Part shown: piece after piece, positions 37,836-46,717 of the stretch
Numbering within the stretch: the stretch's first letter is position 1
Layout of the letters: each line of letters starts with the position of its first letter
Program-made: the position numbers and the translations under genes
Source of the DNA: an uncultured Eubacteriales bacterium
GTDB lineage: Bacteria > Bacillota > Clostridia > Christensenellales > UBA1242
Reading direction: 5' to 3'
Assembly: GCA_949841245.1 (NCBI GenBank)
Contig: CATKYT010000005.1
Coordinates: 1 to 46,962, forward strand
Length of the DNA: 46,962 nucleotides
The notes under the pieces: generated by a model
Told to the model about the DNA's origin: nothing
Seen by the model: only the letters and a program-made list of their open reading frames with translations
Database searches by the model: none

Positions 37836-38618
37836 TTATTTGTTACAAAGTTTAAAAAGTTCAATAAATTCTTCCAAAGTGAAAACTTCTGCGCGTTTTT
37901 GCAAGGTTTGTTCGTCCAAAATGGATTTTAATTTTTCTTTTCCATAAACTGCACCTAAATTGTTGAGCAAAGTTTTTCTTCTCATGGAAAAACAGGCTTT
38001 AACAAATTCGGAAAACTTTTTCTTGTCAACATCTTTAAATTTATCTTTTTCTATTTTAATATGCAAAAGTGCAGAATCAACATTTGGTGCAGGATAAAAC
38101 ATTTGGCGTTTAATAATTCTGGTTATGCTTGGAGTGCCATAAAAATTTGTCATAACTGTAAGTATACCAAAATCTTTTCCACCTGATTTGGCACAAACAC
38201 GCTCTGCCACTTCTTTTTGAACCATAATTGTCAGGCTTTCAAGTTTTTCACTTTCTTCCAAAAGTCGAAAAATAATCGGAGTCGTAATGTAATAAGGCAG
38301 GTTTGCCACAACTTTAAAATTTCCATTAAAACGACTTTCAATTTGCTTCATATCTGCTTGCATGAAATCCGAAAACTCAAATTCCACATTTTCCAGTTTC
38401 AGTCCCAAAAGTTGAAATTGCAAATCTTTGTCAATTTCAAAAGAAATTACTTTTTTGCAACTCTGACTCAACATTTCAGTTAAACTTCCAGCACCAGCAC
38501 CAATTTCCAACACTTCATCATCACAAGTTATTTCCGCATCCTTTACAATTGCCTGCAACAAATTTTTATCGCTTATGAAGTTTTGTCCAAACTTCTTTTT
38601 AAAAACAAAATCATTCAT
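37836..38618 (-). CDS. rsmA: 16S rRNA (adenine-N6,N6)-dimethyltransferase
   Basis: 260 aa; KKFGQNFISDKNLLQAIV, VLEIGAGAGSLTEMLSQ, VVANLPYYITTPI. Confidence 0.96.
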   Translation of the reverse strand: MNDFVFKKKFGQNFISDKNLLQAIVKDAEITCDDEVLEIGAGAGSLTEMLSQSCKKVISFEIDKDLQFQLLGLKLENVEFEFSDFMQADMKQIESRFNGNFKVVANLPYYITTPIIFRLLEESEKLESLTIMVQKEVAERVCAKSGGKDFGILTVMTNFYGTPSITRIIKRQMFYPAPNVDSALLHIKIEKDKFKDVDKKKFSEFVKACFSMRRKTLLNNLGAVYGKEKLKSILDEQTLQKRAEVFTLEEFIELFKLCNK

Positions 38619-39415
38619 AGTCTAAACATCCTTTTTGCATTTTCAGTTGTAATTCTGGCAACTTCTTCAATCGAGACCCCTTTAATTCGCGCAATCGCGT
38701 CTGCAACATAAACAACATTCTTTGGTTCGTTGCGTTTTCCACGAAATGGCTCTGGCGACATGTAAGGGCAATCAGTTTCCAACATAATTCTTTCTAAAGG
38801 TAAAAACTTGATGACTTCTTGAACATTTTTGGAATTTTTAAAAGTAGCCACACCACCAAAAGAAAAAGAAAAACCAAGTTCCATTAAAATTTTGGCACTT
38901 TCAATGCTTCCACTGAAACAATGAAGTAAACTTTCCCTTTCCAATTTATTTCTTTTCAAAATTTCAATGGTATCCCCCATGGCATCACGGCTGTGTATCA
39001 CAACTGGCAAACCAATTAGATTTGCCAAATCAAGTTGACATTCAAACGCAAGTTTCTGTGCATGTTTAATTTTCTCGATTTCTTTCGCAGTTTTGTCTTG
39101 CAAATAGTGATAATCAAGACCAATTTCCCCCACAGCCACAACTTTTTTGCTTTCACATAATTTTAAAAGTTTGTGCAGTTTGTCTTTGTCAACTTCATCA
39201 CAAGCAAGGTCAAACACATCTTCGGGATGCACACCGACTGTGGCATATAGTTTTTTGTGTTTTTCTGCCAAACTCACAGATTTTTCAGAAGAAGCCAGAT
39301 CAACCCCTGCCGTTAAATAAAAGGACAAATTCTCGTCCGAATTTGCAATCACGTTTTCCAAATCTTCTTCAAACATCTCATCAACAAGATGTCCATGCAC
39401 ATCAATAAGTTCCAT
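38615..39415 (-). CDS. TatD-family DNase
   Basis: MELIDVHGHLVDEMFEEDLENV, GEIGLDYHY, VIHSRDAMGDTIEIL, LLHCFSGS, LETDCPYMSPEPFRGKRNEP; 4-nt ATGA overlap with rsmA. Confidence 0.95.
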   Translation of the reverse strand: MELIDVHGHLVDEMFEEDLENVIANSDENLSFYLTAGVDLASSEKSVSLAEKHKKLYATVGVHPEDVFDLACDEVDKDKLHKLLKLCESKKVVAVGEIGLDYHYLQDKTAKEIEKIKHAQKLAFECQLDLANLIGLPVVIHSRDAMGDTIEILKRNKLERESLLHCFSGSIESAKILMELGFSFSFGGVATFKNSKNVQEVIKFLPLERIMLETDCPYMSPEPFRGKRNEPKNVVYVADAIARIKGVSIEEVARITTENAKRMFRL

Positions 39416-39451
39416 AAACAAATTTTAACAAAAAAAAGACTTTAAAGTCAA
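39413..39451 (-). promoter_or_regulatory. Putative leaderless promoter of the tatD-family gene
   Basis: Minus strand TTGACT-18 nt-TAAAAT-TTGTTT-ATG. Confidence 0.6.
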
Positions 39452-39469
39452 GCCTTTCTTTTTATCTGA

Positions 39470-40506
39470 TTATTTATTTAAAATTGGCTCTTGTGGTTTA
39501 CTTAATCTAACATTAAGTTCGTCATATCTGACAACTTCATCAGTGCATAAATACTTATAGTCTAAAGGTAATTTATGTTTTTGTGAGTATTTTACCATTT
39601 TTCTCAACTCTTTAGTTGTGGTGTTCAACTGATGAGAAATTTTATAACATGTGTCATAATACTGTTTAATACTTCTCTTACAAATTTTAACTCTCTTATC
39701 GTTTTTTAACATTTTAAACATTTCATAGAAACTTTTTTCACTTAAATTTCCATGATTATGTAAGTCATTGTATTCATAAGTTTTGTTGCTGTCAACAATA
39801 TTTCCATTATATGAAATGCTGACAACTGGACCAATTGCAACAGTAGGAACTTTGTCACCTTTTAACCTGTAACAACTTGAGGCATAATCTAAGACAGGCG
39901 TTTTACATTTATAACAATTTTCTAAATTTTTGGCTCTTCCTTCATCAAAAATGGTAAAATTACACATTTTATCAATTTCAACTGTGAAATTTTTCACCAA
40001 TTTATCTATGTTTTGTTTAACTTTTTCTCTGTCAAAATGGTTGTCAATAGATTCAAGATGATATTTATCTAAACTAACAACGACTTGCAAAGCAAATTTT
40101 TTCTCGTTTCCGCTTGTAAGACCTGTTTTTTATAATCAATTTCAACATTTATTTTAGACTTTCTCTCATTTGTTTCTTTAACCACTTTCTTCAATTTATT
40201 TAACGCTTCAATATATTCATCTGAAACATTTGTGGCATTAGTAAAAACCAAACAACTAAAAACATCTGTCCCATTTTTTGTTAAAATTTCTGCAAGTTTG
40301 TTTATTCTGTCAACCACAAGAGAACTTTCTCCGCCAATAAACTGCAAACAATCCACAGTTGTAATTTCATCAAAAAGCTTTTCCATTATTTCATCTGACA
40401 TTACATGATTTTCTGCTTCACCACGACTACAATGTCCGCAATTAAGGTTACACTGTCTTGTAAGTTCCAATGCCAAATTTTGAATATGTATATTTTTATC
40501 TTTCAT
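39470..40506 (-). pseudogene. Radical SAM protein interrupted by a one-base shift at an A6 run (pseudogene or recoded/phase-variable gene)
   Basis: ORF 40069..40506 carries CNLNCGHC; ORF 39470..40090 continues in another frame. Adding one A gives ETRKKFALQVVVSLDKYHLES, joining both halves. Confidence 0.8.
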
Positions 40507-40525
40507 CTATCCCCCATTTACTCGC

Positions 40526-40555
40526 ATTTTAACACGGGGGGGGGGATTTTGTCAA
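40526..40555 (-). promoter_or_regulatory. Promoter with homopolymeric C10 spacer (candidate phase-variable promoter)
   Basis: Minus strand TTGACA-AAAT-C10-GTGT-TAAAAT; 18-nt spacer. Confidence 0.7.
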
Positions 40556-40601
40556 TACCCAAAATTAGTCTTTTTGGGACAGGCATTGCATACATTTTTG
40601 T

Positions 40602-41177
40602 ATGAACTCTTTTTGGATTTTTATGATGCTTTCCAGCATGCTTGTGCTTCTTATAACCAATCCAAGTGCCATTCTTGCCGAAATGATTGGTGCTTCTGCT
40701 GGCGCATTGCAACTTTGCATAGAACTTTGTGCCGTTTATGCTGTTTGGCTTGGAATAATTGAAATGGTTGAAGCCAGTGGTCTTGGTGAAAAATTGGCAA
40801 AACTGTTGCGTCCACTTATAAAAAAAATTTTTAAAATAGATGACCAAGAAACTCAAAAAATCATTGCATTAAATCTTTCTGCAAACATGCTTGGACTTGG
40901 CAATGCTTCCACCCCAACAGGCATTAAAGCAATGCAACGGCTTGATGATGGTTCTGGCAAAGCAACCTTTGCCATGATTATGCTTGTAGTTGTAAATGCA
41001 ACTTCCATTCAACTGCTTCCCACAACAGTTATTGGGCTTCGCTCCACAGCGGGGTCACAGTCACCTGCTGACATAATTTTGCCAACATTGATTGTCACTT
41101 TTTGCACCACCATCATCGGAATTATTCTTGTGCATGCCATAGACAAAACATTAAAAAAGTTGAGAAATAAATTATGA
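40602..41177 (+). CDS. spmA: Spore maturation protein A-like (nucleoside recognition/Gate domain)
   Basis: 191 aa; AVWLGIIEMVEASGLGEKLAKLLRPL, LSANMLGLGNASTPTGIKAMQRL. Confidence 0.88.
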   Translation: MNSFWIFMMLSSMLVLLITNPSAILAEMIGASAGALQLCIELCAVYAVWLGIIEMVEASGLGEKLAKLLRPLIKKIFKIDDQETQKIIALNLSANMLGLGNASTPTGIKAMQRLDDGSGKATFAMIMLVVVNATSIQLLPTTVIGLRSTAGSQSPADIILPTLIVTFCTTIIGIILVHAIDKTLKKLRNKL

Positions 41178-41680
41178 GCATCTTCATTTTGCCAGTTTTA
41201 TTTATTGCCTTGTTTATCTATTGCCTGTTTAAACGCATAAACACTTATGACCATTTTGTAAAAGGCGCCAAAGGTGCCATTAAACTGGTCATTGACATCT
41301 TTCCTTTCATTGCTTCCATATTGATTGCCGTGGCACTTCTTCGTGTCAGCGGGCTTACAGACCTTTTGGCTCAAATTATGTCACCTGTGTTTAATTTGCT
41401 TGGAATTCCAACCGAACTTTGTGAACTTGTTTTGTTAAGACCTTTCACAGGCAGTGGAAGTTATGGCATACTTGAAAACATTTTTAACACTTATGGGGCA
41501 GACAGTTATATTTCGCGTTGTGCTTGCGTTATTATGGGTTGCAGTGAAACAATTTTTTATGTTGCCACAGTTTACATTTCACAAACAAAAGTAAAGAAAT
41601 TACTTTATGCCATTCCTGTTGCACTTTTGTGTTCTCTGATTGGAACAATTCTTGCTTGTCTTATTTGCAAAGTTATGTAA
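41174..41680 (+). CDS. spmB: Spore maturation protein B-like (nucleoside recognition/Gate domain)
   Basis: 168 aa; YDHFVKGAKGAIKLVIDIFPFIASILIAVALLRVSG, RPFTGSGSYGILENIFNTYGADSYISRCACVIMGCSETIFYV; 4-nt overlap with spmA. Confidence 0.9.
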   Translation: MSIFILPVLFIALFIYCLFKRINTYDHFVKGAKGAIKLVIDIFPFIASILIAVALLRVSGLTDLLAQIMSPVFNLLGIPTELCELVLLRPFTGSGSYGILENIFNTYGADSYISRCACVIMGCSETIFYVATVYISQTKVKKLLYAIPVALLCSLIGTILACLICKVM

Positions 41681-41688
41681 AAACACTA

Positions 41689-41726
41689 TTGACAACAAAA
41701 AGAAAAAAATGTATAATTCAACTATG
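41689..41726 (+). promoter_or_regulatory. Consensus promoter positioned for leaderless transcription
   Basis: TTGACA-17 nt-TATAAT-TCAACT-ATG. Confidence 0.75.
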
Positions 41727-42671
41727 GAAAACGAAAAACAATTATTTAGATTTCATCCTTCTCTTAAAGAAAAATATTTTTGGAAAAATGTAAATTCAAA
41801 AATTCTTAACACAGACAATCCAAAATATTATATTTCTACACGATATGATGTTTTCAATGCTTTGGAAATTTTAGAAGCAGGCTCTGACAAACCAATTTTG
41901 TGTATCGAAGGTTTAAAGAAATTTATGAACAAAGCTGAGAATAAAAAATTGTTTGTTAAATACTATCAAGAAGTATATCATTATCTGCCCGAACAAATGT
42001 TTCGCATTTTTGCAATTGCAAATGATGAAAACCCTGAGTTTGAAAATGCACAACAACTTGCAAAAGTTTGTTTAAACCATTACATCGCAAATGGTGGAGA
42101 TACAGAGTTTATCAAATATGGAATTTATAAAGCAAAAATGGAATTCAATAAAAAAAGTTTAAAAAATAAAGTGATTGAATTCAATTCATTTACTTTGTTT
42201 AAACAGATAAAAACATTGGAATTTAAATCTTTATATTTAAAATCTCTTTATGACGATTTGTTTGATCAAGTAAAAAACATTGGAACACTTGAAGAATCAT
42301 TAAAAAAATATTATTCTTATTACAATGAAAATGTTTATAAAGATTTGGTGGAAAACATAAACAAAAATAAAATTATATTGAAAAACAATTTAAAAAATTT
42401 TGATGAAAACTCATTAAGCAATTTCATTAAAACAAAAAGAAACTTTTTAAAAGAACAAAATGAACAATTTATAAACGAAATCAATGAAATTGAATTAAAT
42501 GACTTTTGTGATGATGAAGAATATTTTAAAAAAGAAAGCCAAATTGAAATCAACGAAAAAAATCTTAAACTTTGTGACCTTTTTGAAAATATTGTCAAAG
42601 AAACAAATTTTAATGATGTAAAAGTTTCCAATTCCACACCAATTTCAAAGTCAACAAAACAAATAAATTAA
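41724..42671 (+). CDS. Hypothetical protein, charged and probably helical
   Basis: 315 aa from ATG 41724; the ORF-track start at 41640 lies inside spmB. Confidence 0.75.
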   Translation: MENEKQLFRFHPSLKEKYFWKNVNSKILNTDNPKYYISTRYDVFNALEILEAGSDKPILCIEGLKKFMNKAENKKLFVKYYQEVYHYLPEQMFRIFAIANDENPEFENAQQLAKVCLNHYIANGGDTEFIKYGIYKAKMEFNKKSLKNKVIEFNSFTLFKQIKTLEFKSLYLKSLYDDLFDQVKNIGTLEESLKKYYSYYNENVYKDLVENINKNKIILKNNLKNFDENSLSNFIKTKRNFLKEQNEQFINEINEIELNDFCDDEEYFKKESQIEINEKNLKLCDLFENIVKETNFNDVKVSNSTPISKSTKQIN

Positions 42672-42721
42672 AAACAGCGGTTTTGATTAAATAAAGAATT
42701 TATAATTACTTTACATCCGGA

Positions 42722-42757
42722 AAAAATGCTTTATCAAATCTGATATAGCATTTTTTT
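42722..42757. terminator. Rho-independent terminator
   Basis: AAAAATGCT...ATCA-AATC-TGAT...AGCATTTTTTT. Confidence 0.75.
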
Positions 42758-42835
42758 GTTGACAAGTGATGATTTTAAATTATTATTGTTCACATGGTTC
42801 AGAAGAAAATCCGTCACTAAGGCAAATATGTTAAA

Positions 42836-43078
42836 TTACTCTGCTTCCAACTCTTTTAAATCAAAAAGTTCATCAGCAAAAAATTCTGAAAGTGATATTT
42901 TAAACGCATTGCAAACTTTAACGATTGTTGAAAATCTTATGTCAGAATTAATTTCATTAAAAATATATCTCAAAGCAGAATGAGATAAACCAGTTTCTTT
43001 TTCCAACCTGTATTTCGACATCTTCTTTTCCATTAAAAGTTTGCTTACTCTAAGTGCAAACGCTTTATTCAAATTCAT
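42836..43078 (-). CDS. Xre-type helix-turn-helix regulator
   Basis: 80 aa; RVSKLLMEKKMSKYRLEKETGLSHSALRYIFNEINSDIRFSTIVKVCNAFKISLSEFF; AAAGGGGG SD. Confidence 0.88.
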   Translation of the reverse strand: MNLNKAFALRVSKLLMEKKMSKYRLEKETGLSHSALRYIFNEINSDIRFSTIVKVCNAFKISLSEFFADELFDLKELEAE

Positions 43079-43107
43079 AAAATCCCCCTTTCTATTGTGC
43101 AGAATAA

Positions 43108-43182
43108 ATAAGTGAAATATACTGCCCTTACACTTGACATTATAGTTAATTAAAAATATAATATAAGTGAAGTAAACTGCAC
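43108..43182. repeat. Pair of 20-bp direct repeats flanking a promoter (candidate operators)
   Basis: 43108 ATAAGTGAAATATACTGCCC and 43163 ATAAGTGAAGTAAACTGCAC, 17/20 identical. Confidence 0.8.
43134..43162 (+). promoter_or_regulatory. Consensus promoter of the SLOG-like gene
   Basis: TTGACA-17 nt-TATAAT. Confidence 0.85.
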
Positions 43183-43197
43183 CTATCAGGAGTTTTT

Positions 43198-43755
43198 ATG
43201 CAAGAAGTAAAATGTTCTATTATAGGCCATAGAAAAATAGAAGAATCCAACAAAGTAACATTATTGACAAAAAGAAAAATTTTCATGTTCATCACGAATT
43301 ATAATGTTAACACCTTTTTATTTGGAAGTAGAAGCGATTTTAATTCTATATGCTATGAAATTATAACAAACATTAAAAAAACATATCCCAATATTAAAAG
43401 AATATGTTATTCATGCAAAAACGAATATGTAATTTGTTCGGAAAAAGAAAAGACCCAACTTGAAAGCATGCTTAGAAAAGTAATTCATAAAGAAACATCA
43501 CTTATGATTTTTGAAGAAGAATTTGAATTTAAATCTAAATATACAGCAGGCAAAACAAGTTATATTGCAAGAAACAAAGCCATGATTGACGACAGTGATT
43601 ATTGTTTGTTTTATTTTGATGAAAATTATAAGCCACCCACCTATCGATATGCAAATGCAACTAAACAAACCAACAGCGGAACTAAAATTGCTTATAATTA
43701 TGCCAGACAAAAGAATAAAAAGATTGTCAATATTTGCGATTTGCTTGATATCTAA
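43198..43755 (+). CDS. SLOG/DUF1273-like Rossmann nucleotide-binding protein
   Basis: 185 aa; FLFGSRSDFNSICYEII, NKAMIDDSDYCLFYFDENY, NSGTKIAYNYARQKNKKIVNI; CAGGAG SD. Confidence 0.65.
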   Translation: MQEVKCSIIGHRKIEESNKVTLLTKRKIFMFITNYNVNTFLFGSRSDFNSICYEIITNIKKTYPNIKRICYSCKNEYVICSEKEKTQLESMLRKVIHKETSLMIFEEEFEFKSKYTAGKTSYIARNKAMIDDSDYCLFYFDENYKPPTYRYANATKQTNSGTKIAYNYARQKNKKIVNICDLLDI

Positions 43756-43771
43756 TTTTTGCATTTTGACA

Positions 43772-43786
43772 TATAATAAATTTATG
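43772..43786 (+). promoter_or_regulatory. -10 box positioned for leaderless transcription of the M14-like gene
   Basis: TATAAT-AAATTT-ATG; no SD; -35 not convincing. Confidence 0.5.
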
Positions 43787-44650
43787 GACAACAAAAATTT
43801 TAATAAGTTCATTTCAGAAAAATGTCAAGACTTAAAAGTGGAAACCATAGGAAAGTCTGTTTTGGAACAAGACTTGTTTGCTGTAAGTAAAGTTTTCAAT
43901 GAAAATTTTAAATGGGTTCTAATAACCGCAGGCATTCACGCCCGTGAACATCTTTCTTGTGATTTTGCTTGTTTCGTCACAGAAAAACTTAAACAACAAG
44001 ACAATTTAAACTTTAATGTCGCCATCATTCCGCTGATAAATCCAGACGGAGCAGACATAGCCATACATGGTGTTTCAAGTTATAAAAAGTCTTTAAGAGA
44101 AAAACTTTTAAAAATTAACAATGACAATTTTGATTTTTCCCTTTATAAAGCCAATGCAAACGGAGTTGATTTAAACAACAATTTTGATGCAAACTGGGAC
44201 AAAAAATTTACAGAAAAGTTTGCTCCTGCAAGCCAAGGTTTTTATGGTTTTTTGCCTATGAGTGAAACTGAAACACAAGCACTTGCAAATTTTGCTAAAA
44301 GCAAAAATTTATTTCTAACTTTAAATTTCCATCTTAAAGGTGAAGAAATTTATTTTGACTTTTTTCAAAACGACAAGCATTTTCAACGCGACAAAAAAAT
44401 TGCCAAAATTTTTGCTGAAAGCACTGGCTATGCAATTAAGCCTACTCAAAACACAAGCAGTGGCGGATTCAAAGATTGGTGTGTTTCCAAACTTGGCATT
44501 CCATCTTTGACAATCGAACTTGGTAATGACAGATTTTCTCACCCTTTCCCTAAATCTGAACTTAAAAACATCACAGCAAAACATGAAAATATTTTTGATG
44601 ACATAACAAAAAGTTTGGCTGTTTATGAAGCATATAAAAAAGCAGATTAA
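43784..44650 (+). CDS. M14-family zinc carboxypeptidase
   Basis: 288 aa; ITAGIHAREHLS (HxxE), LINPDGADIA, NGVDLNNNFDANW, LTIELGNDRFSHPFP. Confidence 0.88.
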   Translation: MDNKNFNKFISEKCQDLKVETIGKSVLEQDLFAVSKVFNENFKWVLITAGIHAREHLSCDFACFVTEKLKQQDNLNFNVAIIPLINPDGADIAIHGVSSYKKSLREKLLKINNDNFDFSLYKANANGVDLNNNFDANWDKKFTEKFAPASQGFYGFLPMSETETQALANFAKSKNLFLTLNFHLKGEEIYFDFFQNDKHFQRDKKIAKIFAESTGYAIKPTQNTSSGGFKDWCVSKLGIPSLTIELGNDRFSHPFPKSELKNITAKHENIFDDITKSLAVYEAYKKAD

Positions 44651-44661
44651 CTCTGCTTTTT
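44637..44661. terminator. Bidirectional terminator
   Basis: AAAAAGCAGA-TTAAC-TCTGCTTTTTT. Confidence 0.8.
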
Positions 44662-44665
44662 TCAA

Positions 44666-46717
44666 TTATAATTTAGTAGCAACATCCCAAGCACGCCAAA
44701 TAACTGTTCTTAAATTGCCAACTTCATAAGCATCTCCAATGACATGAACATGTTTGCTTTCTTTTGCCAAAGGAGCAGGATTATAACCAATGGAAACTAT
44801 GACACTGTCTGCTTTGATTTCAGTTTTCTCGCCGTTTTTATTTGAAATGATCACTGCGTTCTTTTTAATCTCATTGCAAAAACTTTCAAGATGAACTGGC
44901 ACTTTGTTTGTTTTAAAGAAATCTCTAAGGAAAGAAGAATTTGCCAAACACAAACCATTTGCCACCATTAAGTCTTGTTTTGCTTCCACAATAACAGGTT
45001 TTTTACCTTTTAAATAAAGGTCATAAGCAATTTCACAGCCGGTTGCGCCACCACCGATGACTACAACATTTTCACCTACTTCTTTTCCGTTTAAATATTC
45101 CACTGCTTCAATGCTGTTTTCAATGCCTGTAAGTCTAAGTTTCTTTGCAGTTGAACCTGTTGCAACAATAACTTCATCAGCATTAAGTGCTTTAACATCA
45201 GTAACTTCTGTGTTAAACTTGATGTCAATGTTCATCAATTTCATTTGACGGCAATACCAAGCAATCAAAGCACGGTCTTGCTCTTTAAAAGATGGAGCAG
45301 AAGCAGCCACAAAAACGCCGCCAAGTTTATCTGTTTTTTCATAAATAGTTACTTTATGTCCGCGTTTTGTCAAAACAATTGCCGCTTCCATGCCACCAAT
45401 TCCACCACCCACAATGGCAATATTCTTTTGTTTTTTCGCGGGTTTATAGTCATATTTTCCACCGTCCATAGTCTGTGGGTTTAAAGCACAACGAGACATA
45501 TGAATAGAATCTGACATCGCACATGCATTCGCCACACCTTTATAGTGACTCATAGCAAGACAGGCATTATGGCAACAAATGCAAGGTTTAATGTCTTCAA
45601 GTCTGTCATCAATAAGTTTAGTTACCCATTCTGTGTCAACTAAGAATTGACGAGCAACACCCATTGCATCAATATCGCCTTTCTTAATTGCAGCAGCCGC
45701 TGTTGCAGGTTCCATTCTTCCAGCACAAACAACAGGAATATCAACAAACTTCCTGATGTGAGCAACATCTTCCAAATTGCAATTTACAGGCATATACATA
45801 GGTGGATGAGCCCAATACCAAGCATCATAAGTTCCGTTGTCAGCGTCAAGCATATCATATCCCGCATCTTGCAAATATTTTGCTGCTTTTTCGCTTTCTT
45901 TCATGTCACGACCAACTTCCTTAAATTTTTCACCAGGCAATGCACCTTCACAAAATCCTTTCGTCTTGCTGACAACAGAATATCTAAGCGAAACAGGATA
46001 ATCTTCTCCACATGCTTTTTTAATTGCTTTAACTACATCAGTTGCAAAACGAAATCTATTTTCAAAACTTCCGCCATATTCATCAGTTCTGTGATTGGTA
46101 TATTCAGTGGTAAACTGATCAAGCAAATAACCTTCATGAACAGCATGAATTTCCACACCATCCACACCAGCATCCTTACACATCTTTGCAGTCTTAGCAA
46201 ATGCACTTACCATTTTTTCAATCTGCTTAACTTTAAGTTCTGGGCACATAACACCTTCAGCCCATCTTGAAGGAAGTTTACTTGGTGAAGCACAAAGATA
46301 TTGAATGTCAAAAATAGGTTTAACAACTTTTGCCAAGGCTTTATTTTTAAGCATAGGCACCATATTAGTTGGAATGGAAAAAGAACGACCAAAACCAGCA
46401 GTCAATTGAACAAAAAGTTTTGCCCCAGTTTTGTGAAATTCTTCCATCCAAGGTTTTAATTTACGAAAAGATTTCTTGCTTTTGTAAAGCCATTGTCCCC
46501 CAATCAAATTTTTCAATGGAGCAATTCCAGGAATAATTAATCCAACATTATTTTTTGCCAAATCCATTAAAAAGTCAGCAGCATCTTTGTCAAAGTGATG
46601 TGGTTCCATCCATCCGAAAAGTGAAGTTCCACCCATAGGACAAAGCACAATCCTGTTTTTAATTTCAACATTACCTATTTTCCAAGGCGTGAAAAGTGGT
46701 TCATATTTTTTATTCAT
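44666..46717 (-). CDS. NADH:flavin oxidoreductase / 2,4-dienoyl-CoA reductase-like (OYE TIM barrel + 4Fe-4S + FAD/NAD domain)
   Basis: 683 aa; FTPWKIGNVEIKNRIVLCPM, DGVEIHAVHEGYLLDQF, NHRTDEYGGSFENRFRF, CICCHNACL, IAIVGGGIGGMEAA. Confidence 0.93.
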   Translation of the reverse strand: MNKKYEPLFTPWKIGNVEIKNRIVLCPMGGTSLFGWMEPHHFDKDAADFLMDLAKNNVGLIIPGIAPLKNLIGGQWLYKSKKSFRKLKPWMEEFHKTGAKLFVQLTAGFGRSFSIPTNMVPMLKNKALAKVVKPIFDIQYLCASPSKLPSRWAEGVMCPELKVKQIEKMVSAFAKTAKMCKDAGVDGVEIHAVHEGYLLDQFTTEYTNHRTDEYGGSFENRFRFATDVVKAIKKACGEDYPVSLRYSVVSKTKGFCEGALPGEKFKEVGRDMKESEKAAKYLQDAGYDMLDADNGTYDAWYWAHPPMYMPVNCNLEDVAHIRKFVDIPVVCAGRMEPATAAAAIKKGDIDAMGVARQFLVDTEWVTKLIDDRLEDIKPCICCHNACLAMSHYKGVANACAMSDSIHMSRCALNPQTMDGGKYDYKPAKKQKNIAIVGGGIGGMEAAIVLTKRGHKVTIYEKTDKLGGVFVAASAPSFKEQDRALIAWYCRQMKLMNIDIKFNTEVTDVKALNADEVIVATGSTAKKLRLTGIENSIEAVEYLNGKEVGENVVVIGGGATGCEIAYDLYLKGKKPVIVEAKQDLMVANGLCLANSSFLRDFFKTNKVPVHLESFCNEIKKNAVIISNKNGEKTEIKADSVIVSIGYNPAPLAKESKHVHVIGDAYEVGNLRTVIWRAWDVATKL

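Noticed and set aside
43766-43777. TTGACA directly abutting TATAAT before the M14 gene
   Set aside because: Zero spacing cannot act as a -35/-10 pair; only the TATAAT is retained as a possible -10.
43586-43783. Upstream extension of the M14 peptidase ORF (track start 43586)
   Set aside because: It overlaps the SLOG-like CDS in another frame, and the conserved protein clearly starts at MDNKNFNKF.
45245-46270. 79-aa and 207-aa + strand ORFs antisense to the OYE-type oxidoreductase
   Set aside because: Low-complexity Ser/Ile/Phe-rich translations typical of shadow frames of a conserved gene.
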